Shown in pieces: positions 9,617-20,666 of a DNA stretch of 64,000 nt. Source of the stretch: Hypomyces perniciosus. Its lineage: Eukaryota; Ascomycota; Sordariomycetes; Hypocreales; Hypocreaceae. The stretch is taken from contig SPDT01000005.1 in the NCBI GenBank assembly GCA_008477525.1, positions 2,604,001 to 2,668,000 on the forward strand, written 5' to 3'. The notes beneath the pieces are model-generated. The model did no database searches and was not told the DNA's origin. It saw only the letters and a list, made by a program, of their open reading frames with translations. Made by a program: the position numbers and the translations under genes. Positions within the stretch are counted from its first letter, which is position 1; each line of letters opens with the position of its first letter.

Positions 9617-10272
9617 TCTAGTTTATTTGGTGAAAGCTTGGTATGGAGATCATACACTAAAGAGATCTCTGAAATCCACTGGGCGACCGATCCGATTGCG
9701 TAGAATAGAGTAGGATCGACATACATGAGTAGCTTGAGACTTCATACAAGCAAGTCGGGCAACGCCGCTCCTAAAAGCGGATCACAGGAATACAGCCGAT
9801 ACGGAGAGTTTTCGGGTTCCAAATTAGGAACTGAATAATATAGGAGGACTGAGCGCCGGCGACTTACTACCTAGGACTGGTACTACTGCAACTTCAGTCT
9901 TGGAATAAGATTGCTTGGCTAGGATGTATGTTATGTTTTGCCTGCTATGTGCCGTAGTTGTGAAATGTGTGGGATGCAAACAGCTTGCGCGGACTTGGAT
10001 CTTGTGATGATTCGGAGCGAAGCAAGCATGAGACTGATGAGTATTCCTATAGCTTTTCTATTCCTAATGTGGTGTTCGCCGTAGCGATATCGTTATTCTT
10101 GCTGCCAGATCATGGAGATCACCGCTGCATTCGCTCTTATCGTACAATATGGCCCTTTCCCGGTAAGCCTTCTCCCAGTCCAAAGCGAGTCTACTATGTT
10201 TGTCCCCCAAATCGATGGTCCTTGACTTGATATCCCCCTTAATCATTCTCTCGGTTTCTATTGTGCCACAGC
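9617..10272. other. Intergenic DNA right of the copia LTR
   Basis: This is GC-balanced, non-repetitive sequence that probably includes the 3' UTR of AOS1. A short minus-strand frame that runs from here into the LTR (9726-9535) encodes no recognisable domain. Nothing else is supported. Confidence 0.5.
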
Positions 10273-11956
10273 TCAAGCGGTGCCCTGAGTTTGAGCATCC
10301 GGTGGGCCATTGGTGGTACTGGGTAATAGCTGTTGCGGCCCTGTAGATGGGAGTGCTGATATAGGGGGCTGAACCTGCGCTACCTCGCCTGGCTGTGCAA
10401 TTCCTTGGGTTGTCGACGTGCCAGTTAGACCAGAAGTGTTCTGGTTAGGGGGGAAAACACCCATGGACATAGAATTTGGATCCAGGGGTGGAATCGCTGT
10501 GACTCCGGGCATGCCCAGGGGAATGATCATGTCTCCACCATTGGGCACTAAAACATCAGCTCCACCACCAAGGGACAGTAGGTTCGCACCGAGGGTGCCT
10601 TCTGGGTGGAGGGGATACATGAGAGCCTCCATGGCGGTGCCATCGAAGATGACCATGTTCTGTATAGGTTGCTGCTTCTGGCCTAGCACGTTAATGACAT
10701 CCTGCGCGAGCTGGCCACCCAGAATAGCCGTAGTCGGAGCAATCTCGCTACCCAAGTTCTGCAAAAAGCTTCGCAAAAAATTCTGGCTTGAGGGTTTCAC
10801 CGGGAAGGCTTAAAGCCTTGTGCTTCTGGGTCGCAATCTGCGTGAACAACTTGAGGTCGTCACGGTTGCTGGGTAGACGACCGTCCTGAATCTGCATAAA
10901 CTCCCACAGAGCGCGGAGACATGACAGTGTAGGGGTGACGCTCTTGAGGCGACGCTTGGACTTGGTGTATTCCTCAGGCAGAACAGCGACATCGCTGGCG
11001 AGGAACCAGGTAGAGTAGAGCTCGCGTTTCGTGACTGACTCGATGACTTTGGGGCCTTCCTTCTTGGTCTTGACGTCGACGATCGAGCGGGTACGGGTTT
11101 CTTGCTTGAGCTGGGTGGCAACGTTGCTGAGGTCGCGTTCGATGACATAGTCATGTTCGATGAGGTCGGAAAAGATAAAGCCGTACATGCCATGGGTGCC
11201 GGCTGCGTAGAAGGCTTTTCCGTTGAGACGCGTGGCGGTATTGATGAGATTGAATGATTCCGGATCCAGATCAGTAGCGATGACAATATCAAAGCCAGCA
11301 AAATAGCTTGGCCCTTTGGTCTTGACACCCTCGGTGTCAACGTTGATTTGGACGCGCGGATTCAGCTTGCGCAAGGCAGCACTAGCAGCCTCAGCGCGGT
11401 TCTGACCAACAGGGTTCTCAACTTCAGATAGGAGGAACTGAGCACCAAGATCAGCCTCAGTGACGGTGGCGCCATCGAGAACGGTGAGGGAACTGATGCC
11501 AGCGAGAACGAGATTTTTGGCGATCTCGTTGGCCAAGGCGCGGATTGTAATGAGAAGGATATTGGCACTTTGGATTTTCGCCTGGGCGGCTATGCCCCAG
11601 AGGCGAATCTGACGGTCATACAGCGCTATTTCATCTGAAGACAGTGAGTTTTGATTGAGGGTGCCTGAAGGGAGGTGGAAAGGAGTACCTGCTGTGATCG
11701 TCTTGTTTGCTAGGGGTGGAACGGCGGCACCATTCCCGTTGGTAAATATCATGGGCATCATGAATGATGGATCGGGAATGACTGGTGCGGCAGTACTCGT
11801 AGATGGATCTGGAATAAAGGGTCGATCAGGCATCATCATGCCCGCCATGGCATCTGGGTTGACGATGAGATCCTGGTTCGGGCCAGGAGGACCGCCGTTA
11901 GGGTCCATAAGAGGTGCCGCGTTTGCGCCGCCAGCTACTGGGTTCGGTTGCTCCAT
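10273..11956 (-). CDS. aos1: SUMO-activating enzyme (E1) subunit AOS1/SAE1, with one frame break
   Basis: With UBA2, AOS1 forms the heterodimeric nuclear E1 that adenylates SUMO. The start chosen is the ATG at 11956 (M-E-Q-P-N-P); a Pro/Gly-rich extension of about 110 residues precedes the ThiF/E1 fold. Diagnostic parts are LYDRQIRLWG (about 112-121), the nucleotide-binding stretch ANEIAKNLVLAGI with LTVLDG, and FDIVIATDLDPE. The C-terminus has APTTAILGGQLAQDVINVLG and IFDG. The frame breaks at a homopolymer, A6 at 10775-10780 on the plus strand: upstream it ends in a TAG at 10748, while the family-like continuation (FLRSFLQNLGSEIAP) is in the next frame. No GT-AG intron fits. Either the run is one base too long in the assembly or the gene is disabled. 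It ends at the TGA at 10273-10275. Confidence 0.88.
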
Positions 11957-13524
11957 CGATACCAGAAGAATGCTTCGCTTCAACGTTGAGGGGAACGCAA
12001 GATGTCGTTATGCGAGGACAAGGCTGCGCGGCTGATGAGATGGCTGGTGTGGTTTTAAAGGGCGAACAGGAGGAGCCAGGCCGTGGAGGAACACCAGCAG
12101 CCCTGGCGCTAATGGAATTCAAGGCGACATTCACACAGCTGGCGTCGGTAAAGATGCAGGCAGCCAATTGACAGCCGTTATGTACGGCAGTCTTATCAAA
12201 GGGCGAACATGAAGAATGAGTCAGGCAGCCTCGTCTGGAACCGACGTTGTCATAGGAATACGCTAGCGACGAGGACTGCTACTGTTAGGGTAATACTGGA
12301 GTGGGTGCGGGTAATTGGCGGCAGAATAAGGTAGAACTTAGCAGAAGGCCCACCTCCTCCAGACTCCTCTAGCAGGTGGGGGTTCAGAGCTGCAAGCAAA
12401 TGGGGCATAGATAGATAGCTAAGACTTCTCATCTGACAGCTTGCAAGTATTAATACTCCGTAGTTTCTTACATCTTTCCGTCGGGACTATTGACTTGGCT
12501 TAAAAAGCACGTCATCCCATCTTACTACTATTACTATCACTGCTATTAATAAAAACAGGCACGAAGTTATGGGTTAAAATGAAAAGTACAGGCGAGGCTA
12601 TCAGTAGGCTGAAGCTTTAGTAGCATCGATAGTGGGCATCTGGGGGCAGCTAGAAGGCTACGAGCGCTGAAAGAGGCAAACAAGTCAGCTGCAGCGCATG
12701 CCCAGACCGCCATGGATCACAAATAGGCTTAGGCGATGACTGGAACAATGAAACGCCCAGGAAGGTATGTACATCAGGCCCCGGAACAACCCCGCAATTT
12801 CGAGTGAATCAATTCCTCCGTCGCTCACCTCCACGGATCAACTTCACTTCAACATCGCATAATCTCTCATCCTTGGTTTTATGCGCAGCAACACCCCTCT
12901 TGGGCACCGAATTGATCTGTCTATGATGGCACGTCATTGAATGCCTGTACTGGAGCCGCTATTATCACCATCACCCTGCCTGCAACACGCTGTGGGCACG
13001 CTGCCTCGGATCGCTTCCTGGCTTCTGGTCTCAGTGTCTATCTTTGGGTGGTTCCACAGCATCCAACGTCAGGTCTATTATTATCCGTGCGGGTACAAGC
13101 ACCTCATGAGGTGATCGAGTCCCATCACACCCTTTAACGTCCCCGGAACCGCCTTTTGCAAATATTCATTTGGAAACGATACGCTGGGGCCTAGCTGGGG
13201 CCTGGACTTCGTGCAGAGTAACTCTCGCCAAATACGCCACAGCAGGTCACTTGAACTGAACTCTGCTCAGCTGCACTTTTTCACTGCCACAACCCTGACC
13301 TCGCCTCACAACTCTCGTACCGAATATCCCGTCATATCTTGGCAATCTCCTCATTATCCGTAAGCGCAGCAAGAGGATAGACAGACGATACACCAATCAC
13401 TGCCAGCAGGTGACTTACCGTTGACCTCGGGTGCACCGACATCTGGGATAAGCTATCGGGTCAACACCACGCGGAATTCTTGCCGACTTCAAGAAGGAGA
13501 GTCATAGGGCCTCCGACTCCCATA
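11957..13524. promoter_or_regulatory. Divergent intergenic region between AOS1 and the gene at 13525
   Basis: Both flanking genes are transcribed away from this 1.57 kb stretch, so it should hold both promoters. The motif TACTCCGTA, repeated elsewhere in the window, is at 12454-12462. Short open frames here resemble no protein I know. Confidence 0.5.
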
Positions 13525-15176
13525 ATGTCCTCGAGGACGGGCTCGGGACCGAATTCCCACCGCCAGCGCTCTCGAGAGCTCCGGGAGGATTTTCCTCCAC
13601 TGCCGCCAATACCCTCTCTTCTAAACTCAGCCCGAGATCGTGACAACGCCAACTCGTCTTTGCCAGTGAATCGACCCCCACCTCACCAATGGACCACAGC
13701 AGCTCGACAAGCCGAGCGTATCCGCAGTCTGGACGAAATCCCAACGAGCTTTTTCGACGACTTCGATCGCTCCACAGATCGCTCCATGGACCACCCACTG
13801 CACCGTCGCGTCGCTGGTCGTATGCGCAATGCTCCCGGGAGCCGGCCCTCAAACTTTGACGATCTGGATCGCTCACTCGACGAAGCAAACTCGCACCTCA
13901 GAGCTTTGCTCGACCTGACAACGCATACCCACCTGGCATCTTCTCTAATTCCGCCCATCTACTCTCCCCCTCTCCGCTCTCATGATTTCTCAGACGACAA
14001 TCGCAGGAGCAAGCGTCGTAAACTGGATTCCGACCGACTTGTCTCCGGGTTCAGGGGCTTCCGGTATGGCAAATATGGACAGGTGGAACCAGGCCAGTTA
14101 CGGATGGAGATTGTTAGCTGCGATGGGGGGATGTTCTCCAACGAGTCGTTGTATGCTGCTGAGAACATCCTCAAGAACGACGGTTCGGTGTATTGCACCA
14201 AGGGAAACAGATGCAACATCGTGTTGCGGCACCAAGGCGCAACGGTGTTTACTCTGCAGGAGCTCGTCATCAAGGCACCAGGCCAAATGAAATACTCCCA
14301 TCCGTATGTTCCGTCTGGCTGATAAGGTCACTTCCGCGCCAACCGTAAATGCTAACCTTCTGGGACAGTGTACGAGAGGGAATGGTCTTCATCGCTATGA
14401 ACCAGGACGATATGCTGAGCCGGACAGCACAGTATCAAATACAATATGCAACAACGCCAAAAGACCTGTCACAGGGGGGAGGGAGCAGCAGAGAGCCCCG
14501 CCACATAATCTCGATCAGGCATAACAACGATGGCACCACAACTAGGAGATCTTATGTATATGACGCTAGCGATGACGATGACAGACGCGTGCCTCAGATG
14601 CCTTCTGAGTTTGCTACCAATTTGCCAGATTTCCAAGTCACCACCGAATGCAGCGATGATGAAGAGGACGATGACTATGATGGACCTCGATTCCGTCGGC
14701 CACCTAACCACATCGGCTCTCTCCCCTTTGAAACCCCAGATTCAGACTCAGAGGATTTGTCAAACCCATTTTCTGAAAACGTAGCAGACCTACCGGAAGA
14801 CCTCCTTCTCCACCATAGTCGCCGTCACAATATCCAACGGGAACGAGAGCGGGAAAGGGAACGGGACCGGGAACGACACCCTGATCGCCTACCAAGTATG
14901 GCTCTTTCCGAAGCGATGGATGCACACACCCAAGCCACCCAAGAGGCCATTCGAGCCGTCGGCGGCGGCGTGCTGCTCACCCCTCACGCTCGGTTCTTTA
15001 TCGAGAGGAATAAGAGCAAATGCACCATTAAGTTTGATCCACCGGTTTCCGGTCGCTTTATGCTGCTCAAAATGTGGAGTTCTCATCATGACCCCGGAAG
15101 CAACATTGACATCCAATCCATCATCGCCCGGGGATTCGCGGGACCCCGGTACTTTCCCTCTGTCCAGCTTCGATGA
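13525..15176 (+). CDS. Conserved fungal protein of unknown function, basic N-terminus and acidic insert
   Basis: There are two exons, 13525-14303 and 14369-15176. The 65 bp intron has GTATGT, branch GCTAAC (14351-14356) and ACAG, and splicing gives 528 residues. The start is the first in-frame ATG; the frame upstream opens only with a TTG. Residues 1-180 are low-complexity (Arg/Ser/Pro) with a nuclear-localisation-like RRSKRRKLD. A compact region follows (about 190-300: YGKYGQVEPGQLRMEIVSCDGG to SHPVREGMVFIAMNQDDML). Next come an acidic Asp/Glu/Ser stretch with an RERERERERDRERH run, and a second compact block at the C-terminus (KFDPPVSGRFMLLKMW to GPRYFPSVQLR). The two blocks may be halves of one beta-sandwich split by a disordered loop; that is a guess. 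I do not recognise the family. Confidence 0.85.
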
Positions 15177-17517
15177 GAAACTTGGGGCGAAGCTACTTGT
15201 ATGGCTTGTACGGTTTGTATGGTTTGTATGGTTTTGGAAGACATGGCCTGAAATTGAGGGACGTATGACGTGAATGAACGATGCATAAGACTTTTGAGTC
15301 TACGGGATATACGGTCTGTTTGGAATTTCGGGGGATTTTGCTCCCTCTGGGTACGTGTTCAATATGGGTCTACGACGATAGATATGACATGGAGTTTCCA
15401 TGGATCTGGTTTAATTTCTTTGTTGGCTAGCCGGCGCCAAGTGGCGTTATATAATTTGGCTTGGATTTTGGGATACTCTACCAGCACGCTAGTCTATGTG
15501 TCAACATCGACTCAGGCAATCCATTGTATCAATTGCTTCATATTTGTGTGTTTGAATTTGAAGTATCACGTCTCCATGGTAAGCCCAATGAAAGTATCAC
15601 AGTTTCTCCAGACTGGAGGGATATGGAGGGACATGGAGGGGGAAAATCAAGTCCCATAATGAGACACAAGAACCTAGGAATGATGTTTTAAGCTCTGCAA
15701 TTCCAACAGCTATGCCAAGGTCTCCAGAACCTGCTCCTAAGCCAGGCTATTCTTCCCTTGATAGCCGAAGGATCTGAGTCAGTTCCCCAGCCCGAATTCA
15801 AGAGATACTCGCACGTGGCTTGGTGTTTCCCGAGCAAGTTATCTAGATCTATAGGTCCTTTCCGTAGGCAAGGAGCATTCTCTTACTTCTCCCACAGGCC
15901 ATCTGCTCTAAGAAGTTCCAGCAAAAGCGGCATCATTCACCGCAAGTTCGCAAGTTGAAGGAGAAAAGTGAGGCGGCAAGCTAGCAGCCAGGCACCAACA
16001 AAAATAGAAACCCTGGCGTCACTCTGGCGATCAGATATGATGTTCGGCATCACGACTCACGGTGGCTGAATGCAGGCTGCAAAGGCTATTCGCTGTTGCC
16101 GAGGTGATTGGGGGATTCGCTTCCCAACAGTTGATGGATACTTGCAAGAGGTTCGAGCTTCACCATCCATCATGCTTGGTGAATTAAAGAGAGTTTTCCC
16201 TCATGCATCTTACTCGTGTATGCAGTAGATATCCCTGGGCAGGAGCCTCGTTTCTGCAGGATATCTGGGAAGTTCCTGAATTGAGGGTGCGACTTCGTAC
16301 CACCTGGGGTGATGTAATGAGGCGCCGATGTTGCCAGAGCTGCTGGACGGTCACTATGGCAAACTCGTCCCAGCCACTAATAGCCATAAGTCTAGGCACC
16401 ACATAGCCCTGGCAGCCCACTGACAATTGGCCGTTGTCAGTGGATAGCGGCCGCTGCAGACAAACCCGGAGGCTGGAGAGCCCCTCCATGACCTCCACAC
16501 CAAAACCACAGCGACAAATGGACCAGCATTCCGATCATGGATCCTCCCCAGAGGTCCGTCTATCATTGATTGGTCTGTAGCAGCTTTGCTTGCCTTGGGC
16601 ACCATTGGGGGAGCTGCGCGGGCTAATATTTTGGACGCCCGCCCTATCGTTTGTTCCCTTTGGCTCTCTCTCCCTTCGTCAACTACCTGTACCCAATACC
16701 ACACTTTTCCCTCTCACCTTGAACCCCTCCTCTCTTCTCGCTTCTTCCCTGTGGCTCTTGACCGACTGCCCTATACGGACCGCAGAACAGCGAGAGCAAG
16801 AGTCGTGCTATACCCAAGAGCCTGCATAGACTTTGAGTGCCGGCGTCTACTGGGCCATTTGCTTGGGTCATTTGCTTGAAAGAACAGCTGATACAAGTCT
16901 TGAACATTCCATGGCGGCCACATGCATGCCGTTGTTCGGCTGGACCTGAGACAGCATCCCTAGGTATCGAGACCTGCTCCTCACCGCCAGGACCCCCCTG
17001 ATATCGACAGCTTTAAGTTGTGACCTCACAGACAGCTCTGCGACAAATCCCCTTGCATGCACTGGGTTGCACGACCTTTGTCTTCGTTCCAGTTGAGACC
17101 ACCATTATCCGTACCTGCTGCTGGCTGCACTATATTTGTACGACGACGCCAGTCTTGCTGAGTCTTAGGCCCTGCAACAAGTCTCGCGTGTCGGGATCCT
17201 GGTGGAGCCGTCATAAATTGTCGATCAAACGATCTACCCGCCCATCTATATACATAGATAGGATCGGAGAAGAGACTGGCCAACCTCAAACATCTTTCTC
17301 CCTTGCGCGGGTTCAATTTATCTATCGGCATTGCGACAGCGACAGACGTGCACCAGGATTGATTTTCTGAAATCAATCCCAGCTGATCTTCAAGACGTCG
17401 GCTGCAAGACGCCGAAATTGGGCTTTACGAAGCAAATCGTCCGATCAAAGTATCGGGGCTAATATCCGTTCATAACTTTATTAATTCTAGTCCCACTCCA
17501 CACCGCAGCCAGCCATA
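15177..17517. other. Intergenic DNA with probable promoter of the coiled-coil gene
   Basis: These 2.3 kb have no frame resembling a known protein. A pyrimidine-rich stretch at about 16660-16760 (many CTCTC/TTCC runs) looks like a fungal transcription start region, and an acceptor-like TTCTAG at 17485-17490 may end a 5' UTR intron of the next gene. Confidence 0.4.
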
Positions 17518-18968
17518 ATGGGAAACTCGTCCGTGAACCCTGGCCAGGGCATGAGCTGGACGTTGACGGCACACCTCCTCCTTCTCCAGGCTTGGACCTC
17601 TACTCACCAACCACCACGACTACGCCGCTGTCGCGTCCAGTTTGCCTCGCCCCCGCCGCTGAGCGAAGAGATGGCCACTACGCCAGTGTAGGCTCCGGAT
17701 CTCCCCCGAAACGCCAGTCACCTCTCCGACAGTCTATCTCTTATACCGATCCCTTCGCCTCGCCAGAACACTCGTTCACGAGTCCAAGTCCCCGCCCTAG
17801 CCTTGGGATACGCCACTCGAGATCACGGTCTGAGATCCCGGATATAGCATTTACGAGAAGCAGAGACGTTGGAGGAGCTGCAGACACAACGTTGTTGACC
17901 TGGAGTCCTCGCCGTAGCTGTACTTTTGGCGACCTCGAAAATCCGCGTGGTTCCGTGGCATACGAAACATCACCGAATTCAAACAACCGTACACCCCTGA
18001 ATAGATCCAAGGCCGCCTCACCAACTGGAGGCTCCCCATTCTCTTTCCTCACCTCGAGAATGCCGAGTATTAAGGGTCTTGCCGCATCACCCATAGTGGT
18101 CCCACAGAATGACGAGCTCATCAATCTCGACATTGAAACAGCTCTCTTCCCCAATGGATCGCCATCTGAGGGACAGACCTTTTCCCCAGCGGCGTTCATG
18201 AATCTGCAAATGACCTCGACTGGTTTGCTGAAAAAGTTCCAGGCTGCCTACCAGAACCAAGCCATTGCAATCAGAGAATTGGAAGCAGAGCGGGAGGCAC
18301 AGGATGACGAAAAGGCAGAGGCCGAAACAAGAACACGACATCTCAGGATGCAGCTGGAGGACATGGCCCGGAAAGCCTCGGAAACGGAGGCAGTTATGCA
18401 AGCATTAATGGAAGAACTCAACAAAGAGAAGCGACTCAGAATTGAAGAAAGAGCGGCAAACCAAAAGATCATGTCACAATCCGATGGCTCATTTTCTGAA
18501 GACTTGGGCGTTGAGGATGACCAGCGGAGGAGAACCTGGAGGAGAAGTGGAGAGACGGCCAAGTCAGACTTCAGCTTTGAGACAGATGAGGATAGCATCG
18601 AGGAAGCCAGCGTCTTTTCCCGTCCCCGCAGTCCCGCACTCACTGCACCAAGCATCTCGGAAGCCAGCATCCTCGACCACCCATTGTCAGCCCCTCCATC
18701 AAGATCGTCCACCTTTGGACAGCCCCGACCAGCTCGACAGTCTCAGCCACAGATGACTACCTTCCAAAAGATATTCAAGGGCATTTCAGGCGATCCTGCC
18801 AAGGATGGCACCAACGGATGCCGTACATGTCAAGGCCAAGATGCCAGTATAGCCTGGGACACAGTCAGCCTTCTCAAGATTGAGAACAAGAGCCTCAAGC
18901 AAAGAGTTGGCGAGCTAGAAGACGTTGTCGAACAGGCGCTCGATGTGGTTAATGGTGTAGGGCAATGA
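17518..18968 (+). CDS. Coiled-coil protein, Ser/Pro-rich N-terminus, unknown function
   Basis: The well-supported frame runs from 17463 (open, no ATG) to the TGA at 18966. The first in-frame Met lies about 155 residues after 17592. The only nearby good start, ATG at 17518 (CATAATGG context), is in a different frame; the reading resumes in the main frame after one base of slippage near 17550, so there is either an unseen intron or a one-base deletion. The N-terminal 190 residues are Ser/Pro-rich with many SP sites (phosphorylation-prone). A heptad-rich coiled coil follows (about 225-300 counting from 17592: QAIAIRELEAEREAQ to LNKEKRLRIEER), then a Ser-rich linker. A C-terminal block has a CRTC pair and a second short coiled coil (LLKIENKSLKQRVGELEDVVEQALDVV). 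It could be a cytoskeletal or septation adaptor, but no family is recognised. Confidence 0.75.
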
Positions 18969-19577
18969 AAGAAAAAACAAAAGCTGACATATCAAAGTCT
19001 GATACAACTGGGTCAAAAGGACTGGTGTTATTGGACGCCATTGGACATGGGATCTGAGACGAATCATCACGATAGCATATCCTTTGTTTCCTTTCTCTTC
19101 TTCATTTCTTGCGTTTTTGTAATTTCTTTTGTGTTCATGGCAGAAGCATTGGGTGGCATATATGAGAGGGATAGGTACTGAACATACTCAACTGAAAGAA
19201 TGAAATGACATCACCTTCAAATAAATCAAACATATAAATTTATTACTGTGTTGGCCCTAAGCTTGATGGTTTGATTTTTGTCCACAATTGATTGAGACTT
19301 AAAATCCTCGCAGTTTTCTTGTCGCTGTCCCCCATTAGTATCCTGTTGACGAGTATATATCCTCGCTCATTGAGCAACCTCCAACACAATACCACAATAC
19401 TCAACAGCCACAGCGTCAAAATCTTTTCGAAAATGGGGCCAATACCATGTCGTCTAGATTGAGTTTATTGTCCGAGCCCTTTTCCGACACAAACCCTTCT
19501 CAAGGAATGAGAAATATATGTACACTTCCACAGCACCGCATCATCCCTTCTCGACCCCCGCCAACCCTCGCAAACGC
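18969..19577. other. Convergent intergenic region (3' UTRs)
   Basis: This lies between the stop of the coiled-coil gene (+) and the stop of the complex I gene (-). It is AT-richer with CAAATAAATCAAA-like polyadenylation-type sequence near 19218. No gene seen. Confidence 0.45.
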
Positions 19578-19919
19578 TTAGTGGTGCTCCTCGCCATGGC
19601 CCTCGCCGTGGTGATGTCCGTCATCCAGGAAGAAGTGCTCGTAGACGCAGTATCCGGCGAAAGCGACCGTCGCGGTTCCCAGGCCGGGGAAGGCTCCCTT
19701 GAATCGGTTCCACCTCGTAAACGGGCCCTGATATCGCCATGCCTCACTGGATTGTCCCGCGTTAGCTCGTGCGGCGGAGCGACGCAAAGAAATTAATTAG
19801 GGCAGGCAGAAAGGTTAGACGAACGCTCGCTCCCAGGGATCGTATCGGGGCTGTCCGGTGGACTCTTTGAGGGCTCGCATGCTGAAGCCGGTGATGTTGG
19901 CCTTGGGCCCGCGGGCCAT
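19578..19919 (-). CDS. NADH:ubiquinone oxidoreductase (complex I) B12/NDUFB3-like subunit
   Basis: Exon 1 is 19919-19825 and exon 2 is 19746-19578. The 78 bp intron uses a GTTCGT donor, a GCTAAC branch and a CCAG acceptor. Splicing gives 87 residues and joins RYDPWERA to EAWRYQGPFTRWNRFKG, the conserved core of the B12 family (human NDUFB3 has EAWRY at the same place). One transmembrane helix (FPGLGTATVAFAGYCVYEHFF) and a His-rich C-tail (GHHHGEGHGEEHH) follow. It is an accessory subunit of the complex I membrane arm in the inner mitochondrial membrane. The start at M-A-R-G-P-K is the best guess; an in-frame Met lies 8 codons further upstream. Confidence 0.85.
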
Positions 19920-20666
19920 TCGCAGCGCTCTGTCGTACCGCATGGTTAACTCTCCATGTGCCCACTGCGTGAGCGATTCTACAGCGGCTGGACGTACCTT
20001 GTGGGAAGCATTGTGCCAATTGAGGTGCCTGCAATTGGACTCGTTTTGGCGGGACAATGGCGATGGCTCGTCGTTGCAGAAGAGAGCCATCGGAACAATA
20101 TCGCGGCCGAAGAGTCTGGCGGGAGACCCTCGCGCACGGACCACTTGCGATCCTGGACCTGCTTGGGCCGTACGCTTTCGGCACGTAGGCTACATCTGTA
20201 TTGTCACCTCTTCATATCAGAACCAAGCAGACTTCAACAAGCCCTTCTCTCCTCACCAAACAGCCATACTCTCTACACCTGCTGACGTTTGACGCCGACC
20301 GCGAACATACGCTCGTGCACCGAAATATTGAGAAAACGGAGCAAAAAAAAGAACATTTCTTACCCACCACCCCTCCCATCGGTCTTCACCCAATCGCCCT
20401 CCGACTCGCACCATCTTTAGAGTTTTCTGTGTAGTGCTACGACGACATCCGCTCTCTGACCCTGCGAGCTGCGACGACTCTGCCGAGAACACCATTGCTG
20501 CGCGCGCTTTAATCGCCCAATGCACGCCCAGAGAGGCCGTCGAAACCAACGACCGTACCCTCCTTCGTCACGTTAGAAACAGTCCCTTCCCGCCACCCCG
20601 CCATCACAACGATACCTCAAACCGCCTCCAGGCCTTGGCTTCAGTTCCCGGCCTCCTCAAGATCCT
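19920..20666. promoter_or_regulatory. Divergent promoter region between the complex I gene and POP2
   Basis: Both genes are transcribed away from here. Near POP2 it is C-rich with CACCCCTCCC and CGCCCTCC runs typical of fungal leaders. A long frame at 20434-20988 overlaps POP2 out of frame and is not a gene. Confidence 0.5.

Noticed and set aside
9535..9726. Minus-strand frame across the copia LTR edge
   Set aside because: Half of it is LTR sequence and the other half has no recognisable coding pattern.
15270..15691. Overlapping frames of 76-129 codons downstream of the 13525 gene
   Set aside because: They lie in its probable 3' flank, overlap one another and resemble nothing.
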